A DNA stretch of 64,000 nucleotides, taken from Akkermansia muciniphila. GTDB lineage: Bacteria > Verrucomicrobiota > Verrucomicrobiia > Verrucomicrobiales > Akkermansiaceae. Below are positions 53,235-63,982 of this stretch, piece after piece. Below the pieces are notes generated by a model. The model was not told the DNA's origin. It saw only the letters and a program-made list of their open reading frames with translations, and searched no databases. Numbering within the stretch: position 1 is the first letter of the stretch; the number at the start of each line of letters is the position of its first letter. The stretch spans positions 1,736,001 to 1,800,000 of the forward strand of contig NZ_CP156688.1 in assembly GCF_040616545.1 (NCBI RefSeq), read 5' to 3'. The translations under genes were made by a program, and so were the position numbers.

Positions 53235-54350
53235 TCAGGAAGGTTCGGCGGTTCCGCCTTCCGGAAGCGTTTTTAACGCCGCTTTTGCCTGGGAGTGGTC
53301 CTGGGAGGCCGCTTTTTCCAGCCATTCCCTGGCGGTAGACAGGTTTTTTTCCACGCCGAAGCCGTGCTGGTAAATGATGCCCAGATTATATTGCTCGGAG
53401 GCGTAGCCGGCTCTGGCGGCGCGAAGGTTCCTGCCGTGCCATTCCTTGGCCTCCGCCTCGCTGAAATCCTGTTTTTTGCAGAATTGCTCCCATGTTTTTC
53501 CGATTTTCATGGCAGCGCGGGCAAAACCCATCAGAGCCGCTTTTCTGGTATATTCATCTGCCAGGCTGGGATTCTTTTCCACGCCGGCCGGGCCCAGGCG
53601 GTACAGGTGGGCCAGCCCCCAGTAGCCGTTGGGGCTGCCCAGGTCTGCGGCCTTTTGGAAAAGCTGGAGGGCGTCCGGATATTTTTTGTGGGACATGGCG
53701 AACACCGCGTTGGCAAGGAAGCGTTCCGCCTTCGTGAACTCGTAGAATTCGGGCATGGCGGCCCACTCGGATTTGAGCTTGTCCCTGTCTTTCTTGGACT
53801 TGGCAGGCATTCCGGCAGGCGGGGATATCCGGAAAACGGGCATGTAGCCGGTGGCTCCCGTATTGGCCAGTCCGGCCATCAGGAAGCAGCCGGGCTGGAT
53901 GCGCCACATGTGCATGTACAGCACGCGGTCCGTGGGCAGTGAATCCTTTTCTATCCAGTCCGGCAGGTTCATGGGCGGCCCGTAAAGGCCCGTCAGGCCG
54001 TTCAGCATGCGCTTGTACAGGGATTTCAGGCGCGTATCGTACTCATCTTTGCCTGCTTTGGTGTTGGAATAAAAGGAAACGGCCCTCAGCCCTCCGTCCT
54101 TGTTATATTCAAAATGAAGGGAAAAGAAGAGGCCGCCGATGGGCTTTTTCGTCTTGTACGCGCCGTTCAGCCCGGTGCGGCTCAGGTAGGCCTCCGTTCC
54201 AGGTCCTTCCAGGGATTTGCAGGATTTCAGGGAGTTTAAAAGCTGGGATTCCTGCAATCCTGTTTCCAGAGGGCCGTACAGCGGTGACGCAGTACAACAG
54301 GCGGATGCATAAAGCATGGCCGCATAGCGGTAGCAATCTATCAATTTCAT
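53235..54350 (-). CDS. Secreted Sel1-repeat protein
   Basis: The 371-residue protein begins with a short hydrophobic signal-like segment (YAAMLYASACCTASPL). A beta-rich N-terminal domain of about 190 residues is followed by Sel1-like (TPR-type) repeats from about residue 210: ALQLFQKAADLGSPNGYWGL, DEYTRKAALMGFARAAMKIG, EQYNLGIIYQHGFGVEKNLS. Such repeats mediate protein contacts. It ends in GGTAEPS. The partner is unknown, and it converges on hypE. Confidence 0.78.
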   Translation of the reverse strand: MKLIDCYRYAAMLYASACCTASPLYGPLETGLQESQLLNSLKSCKSLEGPGTEAYLSRTGLNGAYKTKKPIGGLFFSLHFEYNKDGGLRAVSFYSNTKAGKDEYDTRLKSLYKRMLNGLTGLYGPPMNLPDWIEKDSLPTDRVLYMHMWRIQPGCFLMAGLANTGATGYMPVFRISPPAGMPAKSKKDRDKLKSEWAAMPEFYEFTKAERFLANAVFAMSHKKYPDALQLFQKAADLGSPNGYWGLAHLYRLGPAGVEKNPSLADEYTRKAALMGFARAAMKIGKTWEQFCKKQDFSEAEAKEWHGRNLRAARAGYASEQYNLGIIYQHGFGVEKNLSTAREWLEKAASQDHSQAKAALKTLPEGGTAEPS

Positions 54351-55178
54351 GGGGTAGGGGGTGGGGTCAGTTGTTTCAATAGCGAATTAGGAATCCGGAT
54401 GAAATAGCCAACAGCGCCAAAATAAGATGAACAATCATTATATTCAAGAATTTATGCATCGTACTAACAAATATATTCAATCAAGGCTCCAATACGGGGA
54501 AATACTGGATGTAATTGGAGAAAAGAACTCGATATGAAAAACTAGTATTGACGCCGGATTCCTAATCCGGGTTGTTTAAATCAGTTTGAGAAACAGTAGA
54601 TAAGGGAGAGGACGCCATGAAGGAGGGTTCCGTTTGGGATTTCCGGGTAGGAGAATTTTTGGAATTATTCGTCCTGTTTTATGATATTAACACATGGGAA
54701 TCATTCTTGTTTTTATTAAAAATCTTCCTGAATATGCCTTCACTTCCGTTTCACGCGTTCCGTATGAGCTCATATTGGCGGATTATAAATCCGGCTCACA
54801 TGGAGAAGTGAATAATGATAGATATATATTATTCAATATAAATTATTAGTAAAAATTTCAGAAGCCGGAGGTATTGGAGGGAGCGATCATTTTTTCATCT
54901 TCAAATACGATGAAAATCATTTTTTCTCAAAAAATTTGGTTGACTGCGGATTTATAATGCGCGGGTGGATAAAGATGATTTTGGAAAGGCTGATATTCAA
55001 TGAATCATCAGGTTTTTGCAGAGGCGCACAGTGTTGAAAGCAGGGATTCATGTAAAGGCAATGGAGATGCGGCCGTTTCTCCGGTTCCGGCCCTGGCGCA
55101 GGAGAAGGGCGTTCCGTGACGGTTTCGTTTCCTTCCGCGTCTTGTTTGAAGGCGCCTTCCGGTTCATGGTTCCGGCGC
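54351..55178. other. AT-rich region with four CGGATT-N3-AATCCG-type palindromes
   Basis: About 830 bases mostly without genes. Four related 15-base quasi-palindromes occur at 54383-54397, 54556-54570, 54779-54793 and 54947-54961; copies 2 and 3 are perfect and 1 and 4 carry one mismatch. They recur every 168-223 bases. One small open frame (54617-54811) is listed separately. Confidence 0.55.
54617..54811 (+). CDS. Possible small membrane protein
   Basis: The 64-residue frame has a good ribosome-binding site (agggagagg, 5 bases before ATG), which is rare in this window. It contains a hydrophobic stretch (FLELFVLFYDI and FLFLLKIFLNMPSL). No family was recognised. The frame overlaps one of the repeated palindromes at its 3' end, so it may be chance. 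Confidence 0.25.
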   Translation: MKEGSVWDFRVGEFLELFVLFYDINTWESFLFLLKIFLNMPSLPFHAFRMSSYWRIINPAHMEK

Positions 55179-57146
55179 ATGAGAATTGACGTGGCAACGG
55201 ATACGTATGAGCCTGATGTGAATGGAGTGGCCATGACTCTGGGGCGTCTGGTCCGGGAACTCAGGGCGCGGGGGCACCTGGTGCATGTGCTGCGGGCGTC
55301 GGAGCGGGACGGGGCTTCCAATCCCGGGGAGACGGCCATGCCGTCCCTCTCCCTTCCCATGTACCATGAAGTGAAGATAGGGCTGCCTTCCGCAGACAGG
55401 TTCCGCGCCAGATGGATGAAGAAGAGGCCGGATGTGGTTTACGTAGCCACGGAAAGCCCCATGGGGGCGTCCGCCGTCAAGGCCGCCCGCGCTCTGGAGA
55501 TTCCCGTGGTGATGGGATTCCACACCAACTTCCACCAGTACATGAAGGATTACCATTTCTCCGGGCTGGAAAACGCCGCCGTGAATTACCTGCGCAAGCT
55601 GCACAACCAGGCGGGGATGACGGTAGTGCCCACGGAAGAGATGCGCCGTACGCTGGAAGGGCTGGGGTTTGAACGCCTCTCCGTGATGGGGCGCGGGGTG
55701 GATGCCGCCTTGTTTGATCCTGCCCGGCGGGATGCCTCTCTCCGTCAATCCTGGGGCGTGTGGAGGGATGAAGTGGTGTTTGGCGTGGTGGGGCGCCTGG
55801 CACGGGAAAAGAACCTGGTGGCGGTACTGGGCCTGTATACGCGCCTGCAGCGGGAATTTCCGGACTGCGGCATGAAAATGGTGGTAGTGGGGGACGGCCC
55901 CATGATGAGCAGCCTCCGCAGTGAATTTCCCGACGCCGTTTTTTGCGGAATGCGCAGTGGGGAAGACCTGGCGCGCCATTACGCCGGGATGGATGTGCTG
56001 CTGTTCCCGAGCGAGACGGAGACTTTCGGGAACGTCCTGCTGGAAGGCATGGCCAGCGGACTGGCTACGGTCAGCTACCGGTACGCCGCTTCCGCGGACG
56101 TGGTGCTGGACGGCATCAACGGCCTTCAGGCGGAGAAGGGGAACGCGGAGGGGTTTTATTCCTGCATGCGCCGCCTGCTTACGGACAGGGAACTGGGCGG
56201 CAGGCTCGGGGCGCAGGCCCGCAAGACTGTGAGCGCCAGGGCATGGGATGCCATCCATGACAGGTTTGAAGAACTGCTGGCCTCCGTGGCGCGGGAGGAA
56301 AACGGAACGGGTTATGCCCGCCCCCCGCGGGACGCCGTTCTGGAATGCCGCACGGTTTTTCTGTCAGACCTCCATCTGGGGACGAAAGACTGCAAGGCGG
56401 ACGAATGCCGGAGGTTCCTGAAGCATGTGCGGGCGGAGAAAATAGTTCTGGTGGGGGATGTGGTGGATGCCTGGGCGCTGTCCCGCGGCAGCCGCTGGCG
56501 CAGGCGGCATACGCGCCTGATCCGTACCCTGCTGAAAAAAATGGAGCAGGAGAATGTGGAAGTGCTGTACCTGCGCGGGAACCATGACGATATTCTGGAA
56601 AAATTCCTTCCCTTTCATCTGGGCGGGTTGAAGATGGGTAAGGAATATGTGCACCGGGCGGCGGACGGCAGGCGTTACCTGTGCGTGCACGGGGACGGGT
56701 TTGACTCCATTTCCACCAATCACCGGTGGCTGGCGGTGCTCGGCTCCCTGGGATACGATGTCCTGCTGATGGTCAACCGCTTTTATAACAGGTACCGCGC
56801 GTGGCGGGGCAGGGAATATTATTCCGTTTCCCGGGCCATCAAGGGGAGGGTGAAATCCGCCGTCAATTTCATCGGAAAATATGAGGAGCAGCTTCAGGGC
56901 CTGGCCGTCAGGAGGCAGTGTGACGGCATCATCGCCGGGCACGTGCACCATCCGGCGGATACCATGGTGGGAGAAGTGCGCTACCTGAATTGCGGGGACT
57001 GGGTGGAAACCATGAGCGCAGTGGTGGAATACGCGGATGGCCGCATGGAAACGGTGCTGTACAAGGATTTCATGAAACGCCTGGCTTACGGCGCATGCGG
57101 CACCGGAACGCAGCCGGAGTCTTCCTCCTGCGGGGAGGCTTCGTGA
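55179..57146 (+). CDS. GT4 glycosyltransferase fused to an LpxH-like phosphoesterase
   Basis: The roughly 655-residue protein joins two enzymes. Residues about 1-375 are a GT-B, GT4-type transferase: MRIDVATDTYEPDVNGVAMT start, VVGRLAREKNL, GDGPMM and the E-x7-E of ETETFGNVLLEGMASG. Residues about 385-640 are a calcineurin-like phosphoesterase of the UDP-2,3-diacylglucosamine hydrolase type: SDLHLG, GDVVDAW, GNHDD, VHGDGFD and GHVHHP. These enzymes usually occur as neighbouring genes, suggesting a shared lipid or glycolipid pathway. A GTG at 55116 has a good aggagaaggg site and would add 21 residues. Confidence 0.87.
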   Translation: MRIDVATDTYEPDVNGVAMTLGRLVRELRARGHLVHVLRASERDGASNPGETAMPSLSLPMYHEVKIGLPSADRFRARWMKKRPDVVYVATESPMGASAVKAARALEIPVVMGFHTNFHQYMKDYHFSGLENAAVNYLRKLHNQAGMTVVPTEEMRRTLEGLGFERLSVMGRGVDAALFDPARRDASLRQSWGVWRDEVVFGVVGRLAREKNLVAVLGLYTRLQREFPDCGMKMVVVGDGPMMSSLRSEFPDAVFCGMRSGEDLARHYAGMDVLLFPSETETFGNVLLEGMASGLATVSYRYAASADVVLDGINGLQAEKGNAEGFYSCMRRLLTDRELGGRLGAQARKTVSARAWDAIHDRFEELLASVAREENGTGYARPPRDAVLECRTVFLSDLHLGTKDCKADECRRFLKHVRAEKIVLVGDVVDAWALSRGSRWRRRHTRLIRTLLKKMEQENVEVLYLRGNHDDILEKFLPFHLGGLKMGKEYVHRAADGRRYLCVHGDGFDSISTNHRWLAVLGSLGYDVLLMVNRFYNRYRAWRGREYYSVSRAIKGRVKSAVNFIGKYEEQLQGLAVRRQCDGIIAGHVHHPADTMVGEVRYLNCGDWVETMSAVVEYADGRMETVLYKDFMKRLAYGACGTGTQPESSSCGEAS

Positions 57147-57181
57147 AGGGTCTGTTGGTATCTGGTCCGGGCGGTGGATGG

Positions 57182-57233
57182 GACAAAATGACCGCGTGTG
57201 ACATTTTGTCTCTTTTTGGTGTGACAAGATGTC
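57182..57233 (+). promoter_or_regulatory. Three GACA-N3-TGTC-like sites, candidate enhancer
   Basis: Eleven-base sites at 57182-57192 (gacaaaatgac), 57200-57210 (gacattttgtc) and 57223-57233 (gacaagatgtc) share a GACA-N3-TGTC plan. The first departs from it at one base in its second half. Start-to-start spacing is 18 and 23 bases. They lie 104-155 bases upstream of the sigma-54 promoter, the usual distance for a bacterial enhancer-binding protein. Confidence 0.6.
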
Positions 57234-57336
57234 TCATTATTCGTGCCGTTTAAAAAAGGGAATATGTGAATGAATATGCTTTAATATATTGATAGATGAT
57301 TGCTTATGATATATTTTAGTCGGTCCCGTTATGGGC

Positions 57337-57352
57337 TGGCACGCCATTTGCA
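57337..57352 (+). promoter_or_regulatory. Sigma-54 (-24/-12) promoter of dnaK
   Basis: TGGCACGCCATTTGCA matches the sigma-54 consensus TGGCACRNNNNTTGCW at every fixed position. The GG (57338-57339) and GC (57350-57351) elements are correctly spaced. Transcription would start near 57363, giving a leader of about 90 bases to the dnaK ATG. No CIRCE element is present. Confidence 0.8.
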
Positions 57353-57382
57353 ACAAGGAAGGCAAGAACATGAGTTCGCCTG

Positions 57383-57401
57383 CATGACACATCAGGTCAT
57401 G
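57383..57401 (+). promoter_or_regulatory. Small hairpin in the dnaK leader
   Basis: catgac (57383-57388) pairs with gtcatg (57396-57401) around a 7-base loop in the untranslated leader. It lies about 50 bases before the start codon, so a direct role in ribosome access is uncertain. Confidence 0.3.
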
Positions 57402-57451
57402 GGTAAACCAAATCTCAACGAAAACCATTCAAAACAATCTAAGATAACAAT

Positions 57452-59383
57452 ATGGCTAAAATATTAGGAATCGACTTGGGCACGACCAACTCGTGCATGG
57501 CTGTAATGGAAGGCGGTCAGGGTACCGTACTTGAAAACAGCGAAGGTGCGCGCACCACTCCCTCCATTGTTGCCTTCACCAAGAGCGGTGAACGCCTCGT
57601 GGGGCAGGCCGCCAAACGTCAGGCGGTGACCAACCCGAAAAACACCGTGTTTTCCTCCAAGCGCCTCATTGGCCGCAAGTACAGCGAGCTGACGGAAGAA
57701 GACAAGAAGGTGCCTTATGAAATCGTGGAAGCTCCCAACGGGGATGCCTATATCCGCGTGGATGTGGGCGGTGAAAAGAAGACCTTTTCCCCGCAGGAAA
57801 TCGCTTCCATGGTCCTTGCCAAGCTGAAGGCTGATGCGGAATCCAAGCTGGGTGAAACGATCTCGGAAGCCGTCATTACCGTTCCGGCCTATTTCAATGA
57901 CGCCCAGCGCAACGCGACCAAGGCCGCCGGTGAAATCGCCGGCCTGAAGGTGCGCCGCATCATCAATGAACCGACGGCGGCTGCCCTGGCCTATGGCCTG
58001 GACAAGAAGTCCAATGAAAACATAGCCGTATACGACCTTGGCGGCGGCACCTTTGATATTTCCGTGCTGGAAATCGGTGACGGCGTGTTTGAAGTGAAAG
58101 CCTCCGACGGCGATACCCACCTGGGCGGCGACGACTGGGACAACGCGATCATCACCTGGATCATGGAGGAATTCAAGAAGGACTCCGGCATGGACCTCTC
58201 CAACCAGCCTGACGCCATCCAGCGCATCAAGGAAGAAGCTGAAAAGGCCAAGATTGCCCTTTCCTCCACCCAGAGCTATGACATCAGCCTGCCGTTCATC
58301 ACGGCGGACTCCTCCGGCCCCAAGCACATTCAGCTTACGCTGAGCCGTTCCAAGCTGGAACAGCTCACGGGCGACCTGCTGGACCGCACCCGCAAGCCCG
58401 TCCTGGACTGCATTGCCGCTTCCGGCCTGAAAACCGGCGACATTGACGAACTGGTGCTGGTGGGCGGCATGACCCGCATGCCCGCCGTTCAGGAAGAGGC
58501 CCATACGCTGGCCGGCAAGGAACCCCACAAGGGCGTGAACCCGGATGAAGTGGTAGCCATAGGCGCCGCCATTCAGGGGGGCGTGCTCCAGGGGGACGTG
58601 AACGACGTACTTCTGCTGGACGTGACTCCGCTGACCCTGTCCATTGAAACGATGGGCGGCATCGCCACGCCGATGATCGAGCGCAACACGACCATCCCGG
58701 TGCGCAAGAGCCAAGTGTTCTCCACCGCGGCTGACAACCAGCCTGCCGTGGACATCCGCGTGTGCCAGGGGGAACGCAAGATGTTTGACGACAACAAGCT
58801 TCTGGGCAACTTCAAGCTGGACGGCATCTCCCCGGCGCGCCGCGGCGAACCGCAGATTGAAGTGACCTTTGACATTGACGCCAACGGCATCCTGCACGTC
58901 TCCGCCAAGGACAAGGGCACCGGCAAGGAACAGAAGATCTCCATCCAGGGTTCCAGCGGCCTTTCCAAGGATGAAATCGAACGTGCCAAGCGTGATGCGG
59001 AAGCCCATGCGGAAGAAGACAAGAAGCGCGCCGAGGAAATTGACACCGTCAACCAGGCGGACACCCTCTGCTTCTCCGTGGAACGCCAGCTCAAGGACAT
59101 GGGAGACAAGATTCCCGCCGACCTCAAGCGTGAAATTGAAGACAAGGTGATGCACCTGAAGGAAGCCATCTCCAAGAAGGAATACACGGCCATCAAGGCA
59201 GGCAAGGAAGACCTTGAATCCCGCCTGGAAGCCCTGTACAAGGCAGCGGAAGCCGCCCAGCAGCAATCCGCCGGCGCAGCCGGTCCCATGCCGGGCGCCG
59301 CTCCTGAGGAAGAACCTTCCGACGGCCCCCGCAAGGCCAAAGGCCGCGTGGTGGACGCCGAAATCGTCGACGACGAGAAATAA
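57452..59383 (+). CDS. dnaK: Chaperone DnaK (Hsp70)
   Basis: The 643-residue Hsp70 has the ATPase start [19 protein letters not shown], phosphate loops ([19 protein letters not shown] and [12 protein letters not shown]), the substrate-binding domain from about residue 390 ([14 protein letters not shown]) and a C-terminal lid ending in EIVDDEK. It refolds proteins with DnaJ and GrpE, neither of which is encoded here. Length matches the bacterial norm (about 640). It begins a dnaK-groES-groEL cluster on one strand, probably transcribed from a sigma-54 promoter. Confidence 0.97.
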   Translation: MAKILGIDLGTTNSCMAVMEGGQGTVLENSEGARTTPSIVAFTKSGERLVGQAAKRQAVTNPKNTVFSSKRLIGRKYSELTEEDKKVPYEIVEAPNGDAYIRVDVGGEKKTFSPQEIASMVLAKLKADAESKLGETISEAVITVPAYFNDAQRNATKAAGEIAGLKVRRIINEPTAAALAYGLDKKSNENIAVYDLGGGTFDISVLEIGDGVFEVKASDGDTHLGGDDWDNAIITWIMEEFKKDSGMDLSNQPDAIQRIKEEAEKAKIALSSTQSYDISLPFITADSSGPKHIQLTLSRSKLEQLTGDLLDRTRKPVLDCIAASGLKTGDIDELVLVGGMTRMPAVQEEAHTLAGKEPHKGVNPDEVVAIGAAIQGGVLQGDVNDVLLLDVTPLTLSIETMGGIATPMIERNTTIPVRKSQVFSTAADNQPAVDIRVCQGERKMFDDNKLLGNFKLDGISPARRGEPQIEVTFDIDANGILHVSAKDKGTGKEQKISIQGSSGLSKDEIERAKRDAEAHAEEDKKRAEEIDTVNQADTLCFSVERQLKDMGDKIPADLKREIEDKVMHLKEAISKKEYTAIKAGKEDLESRLEALYKAAEAAQQQSAGAAGPMPGAAPEEEPSDGPRKAKGRVVDAEIVDDEK

Positions 59384-59390
59384 CCCCTTC

Positions 59391-59422
59391 CCGGAGGAGG
59401 GGAAGCAATTCCCCTCCTCCGG
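59391..59422 (+). promoter_or_regulatory. Strong hairpin between dnaK and groES
   Basis: A perfect 14-bp GC-rich stem (ccggaggaggggaa at 59391-59404 with 59409-59422) closes a 4-base gcaa loop. It starts 8 bases after the dnaK stop, and no T-tract follows. It therefore looks like an mRNA-stabilising or processing hairpin, or a partial terminator that sets the dnaK:groESL ratio. Confidence 0.65.
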
Positions 59423-59470
59423 AACATTACATCCATATATTCATCTATAACAACACAAAAACAACATACT

Positions 59471-59761
59471 ATGGCAAACATCAAACCCCTAGGACAACGT
59501 GTGCTGGTCAAGCGCATTGAAGCTGAAACCAAGACGGCCGGCGGCCTGTTCCTGCCGGATACCGCCAAGGAAAAACCCCAGGAAGCCGAAGTAATCTCCG
59601 TAGGCACCGGCGGCCGGGACGACAAGGGCGCCTTGATTGAATTTACCGTGAAGCCGGGCGACCGCGTTCTCATTTCCAAATACGGCGGTACGGAAATCAA
59701 GCTGGACGGAGAAGACTACCTCATCCTGTCTGAAAACGACATTCTGGCCATCATTGGCTAA
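59471..59761 (+). CDS. groES: Co-chaperonin GroES
   Basis: The 96-residue co-chaperonin has the standard start [20 protein letters not shown], the mobile loop [14 protein letters not shown] and the C-terminal [17 protein letters not shown]. Seven subunits cap GroEL. It lies 87 bases after dnaK and 45 before groEL. Confidence 0.97.
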   Translation: MANIKPLGQRVLVKRIEAETKTAGGLFLPDTAKEKPQEAEVISVGTGGRDDKGALIEFTVKPGDRVLISKYGGTEIKLDGEDYLILSENDILAIIG

Positions 59762-59797
59762 CTTGCACAACACTCACTCAACACCATTTTTAAATAA

Positions 59798-61459
<1,662 letters not shown>

Positions 61460-61496
61460 GCCCCGTCCGTTTCTGCGAGACACAGCAATCGACTTC

Positions 61497-61527
61497 AAGG
61501 CTCCCCGGTTTTCCGGGGAGCCTTTTT
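61497..61527 (+). terminator. Intrinsic terminator of the chaperone cluster
   Basis: A 10-bp GC stem (ggctccccgg at 61499-61508 with 61513-61522), extended by A-T pairs and with a 4-base loop, is followed by five Ts. This is a textbook intrinsic terminator. Confidence 0.93.
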
Positions 61528-61636
61528 GTTTGGAGGGGTTTCAGGAAGATGGCCCTGACTGCCGGAGAATCTGCGGAAAATCAGGCTCCGGAGTTGGCCT
61601 GCAAGAAACGGAAGGGTTTGCGGGCATCATGCGTAG

Positions 61637-61692
61637 TAATGTGATATTTTGTTCAACATCATATTGTTGCGTTAATGTGACGGAATAGTCAC
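61637..61692 (+). promoter_or_regulatory. Repeats upstream of the phosphate transporter
   Basis: TAATGTGA occurs at 61637-61644 and again at 61673-61680. The second copy opens an inverted repeat gtgac-N6-gtcac (61677-61692). They lie 60-115 bases before the transporter gene and may be regulator sites. They do not match the enterobacterial Pho box. Confidence 0.3.
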
Positions 61693-61750
61693 GTTTTAAA
61701 ACGGGCGTGCGGAAGCGGCCTCCTGTAATAGAGGGCCGTTTATTACGCAT

Positions 61751-63982
61751 ATGGACCCACTCTATTACTTCATCATAGGACTGATTCTGGTACTCTCCTG
61801 CTTTGACCTCGTGGTAGGGGTCTCCAATGACGCGGCCAACTTCCTGAACTCCGCCGTCGGCTCCAAGGCCGCTCCGCGCAGGACAATCCTGCTGGTAGCG
61901 GCGCTGGGCATCATCATCGGTTCCCTGTTCTCCAGCGGCATGATGGAAATTGCCCGGAGCGGCGTGTTCATGCCGGCCCAGTTCACCTTTCATGACATCA
62001 TGCTGATCTTCCTGGCGGTAATGCTGACGGACGTGATTCTGCTGGACGTCTTCAACACCTTCGGCCTGCCCACCTCCACCACGGTTTCCATCGTCTTTGA
62101 ACTCCTGGGGGGCGCCGTGGCGGTGGCCCTGTTTAAAATCTGGTCCGGAGAGCCGGGGGCGGCGCAGGAACTGTCCAGCTACATCAACTCCTCCAAGGCG
62201 CTGGCCATCATCTCCGGCATCTTTTCCTCCGTCTTCGTCGCCTTCATCTGCGGGATAACGGTCATGTGGATATCCCGCCTCATCTTCTCCTTCAACTACA
62301 GGAAATCCTTCAAATACCTGGGGGCCGCCTGGTGCGGCGCGGCCCTGACGGCCATCACGTACTTCGCCATCTTCAAGGGGCTGAAAGGCAGTACGCTGGT
62401 CACCAAGGACATGGTCCGGCACCTGGACGCCCACATCTGGCTGTACGTGTGCTACAGCCTGGTATTCTGGACCGTCCTGATGGCCGTGCTCCAGAACCTC
62501 TGCAAAGTGAACATCCTAAAAATAGCCGTTCTGGCGGGCACCATGGCGCTGGCCCTTTCCTTTGCCGGGAATGACCTGGTCAACTTCATCGGCGTCTTCA
62601 TGGCAGGGCAGTCCTCCATGGAGATAGCCTCCGCCGCCGCGGCGCAGGGCGCGGACCTCTCCACGCTGACCATGGGCGGCCTGATGGCCCCCGTCACGGC
62701 GGACTGGCGCTACCTGCTGGGCGCGGGCGTGATCATGGTGCTCGCCCTCATCTTCTCCAAAAAGGCGCGGACCGTGACGGACACGGAGGTCAATCTGGCG
62801 AGGCAGGGCGGGGGCGTGGAACGGTTCGGCTCCGTTCCCCCGGCCCGCATGGCCGTGCGTTATGCGCTGCATGCCTCCCGCGCGGTGGAAAAAATCATGC
62901 CCGCCTGCGTGGGAAGATTCATTGAAAAACGCTTCCGGCCCGTGGCGGAAGGGCCGGATGACGGGGCCTCCTTTGACCTGATCCGCGCCTCCGTGAATCT
63001 GACGGTGGCGGCGCTGCTCATCTCCCTGGCTACCTCCCTGCGGCTCCCCCTCTCCACTACGTATGTGACGTTCATGGTGGCGATGGGTTCCTCCCTGGCG
63101 GACAAGGCCTGGGGGCGTGACAGCGCGGTGTACCGCATTACGGGGGTGATTACGGTAATCTCCGGATGGTTCTTCACGGCCTTTGCCGCATTCACCATGT
63201 GCTGCATCGTGGCGGCGTGCATTGTATACGGCGGCCTCTTCGGCATCATTGCCATGTGCGGGCTGGCGGCCTTCCTGCTGCTGAAAAGCGCCAGGCTTCA
63301 CAAAAAGAGAACCCAGGCCGCGGCTTTGGCACAGGGCGCCAATTACCGGGATCCCGCCGCTGCCGCCCGCTACAATGAAGAAATCATTGAGCTGATGAAG
63401 CGCATGGCGGAAATCTATGAAATGAACCTGGAAGCCCTGAACGTGGAGGACCGTAAGCGGCTGAAAAAGCTCCGGAAGGAGGCTCGCGGCATCCGCCGCT
63501 CCCTGGGCGAGAGGATGGCAATGGAAGTCATGCCCGTGGTGCGGGAACTCCCGGATGAGGAGGCGGACCGCGGAAAGCGCTACGTGCAGATGGTGGAATA
63601 CGCCACCTCCGTCTTTGAATCCCTCTCCAACATTACTACGGCCAGCTACGCCTACATTGACAACAACCATGAAGGCCTGGACCTGGGCAGGATAGAACAC
63701 CTGCGGGGAATGAACAACCGCGTTTCCTCCCTGTACCCGCGCTTCCGGGACATGATGGAAAGCAATGACTACGCCGGGCTGGACGAATGCCTGGCCGGCA
63801 TGGACGCCCTGGATGAGGAATTCGCGGAGGCGGTCAAGCAGCAGATCATCCTGCGGGCGGAAGACGTGTCCGACATGCGGCGGGCTCTTCTTTACCTCAA
63901 CCTGCTTAATGAAACCCGCACGATGATCCGCAAGGTGCTTCTGCTGGCGAAAATTCAGCGGAAATTCGTGCTTGGCTGGTAA
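61751..63982 (+). CDS. PiT-family phosphate transporter with PhoU-like tail
   Basis: The 743-residue protein has the PiT repeat GVSNDAANFLNSAVGSKAA near the N-terminus and its second copy SFAGNDLVNFIGVFMAG in the middle; these Asn-Asp motifs form the phosphate and sodium/proton site. About ten to twelve helices precede a hydrophilic C-terminal half-domain of about 200 residues (from about residue 540). That tail is helical and rich in Glu and Arg (RLKKLRKEARGIRRSLGERM, LFESLSNITTAS-type pattern), resembling PhoU. Plain PiT proteins have about 400-500 residues. The tail may sense or gate phosphate uptake. Confidence 0.85.
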   Translation: MDPLYYFIIGLILVLSCFDLVVGVSNDAANFLNSAVGSKAAPRRTILLVAALGIIIGSLFSSGMMEIARSGVFMPAQFTFHDIMLIFLAVMLTDVILLDVFNTFGLPTSTTVSIVFELLGGAVAVALFKIWSGEPGAAQELSSYINSSKALAIISGIFSSVFVAFICGITVMWISRLIFSFNYRKSFKYLGAAWCGAALTAITYFAIFKGLKGSTLVTKDMVRHLDAHIWLYVCYSLVFWTVLMAVLQNLCKVNILKIAVLAGTMALALSFAGNDLVNFIGVFMAGQSSMEIASAAAAQGADLSTLTMGGLMAPVTADWRYLLGAGVIMVLALIFSKKARTVTDTEVNLARQGGGVERFGSVPPARMAVRYALHASRAVEKIMPACVGRFIEKRFRPVAEGPDDGASFDLIRASVNLTVAALLISLATSLRLPLSTTYVTFMVAMGSSLADKAWGRDSAVYRITGVITVISGWFFTAFAAFTMCCIVAACIVYGGLFGIIAMCGLAAFLLLKSARLHKKRTQAAALAQGANYRDPAAAARYNEEIIELMKRMAEIYEMNLEALNVEDRKRLKKLRKEARGIRRSLGERMAMEVMPVVRELPDEEADRGKRYVQMVEYATSVFESLSNITTASYAYIDNNHEGLDLGRIEHLRGMNNRVSSLYPRFRDMMESNDYAGLDECLAGMDALDEEFAEAVKQQIILRAEDVSDMRRALLYLNLLNETRTMIRKVLLLAKIQRKFVLGW

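Noticed and set aside
57464-59266. A 600-codon open frame antisense to dnaK
   Set aside because: It lies entirely opposite dnaK and its composition is the shadow of strongly biased third positions; no family features, start signal or promoter.
61637-61692. Pho box before the phosphate transporter
   Set aside because: The TAATGTGA repeats do not match the known Pho-box halves, so they are listed only as unexplained repeats.
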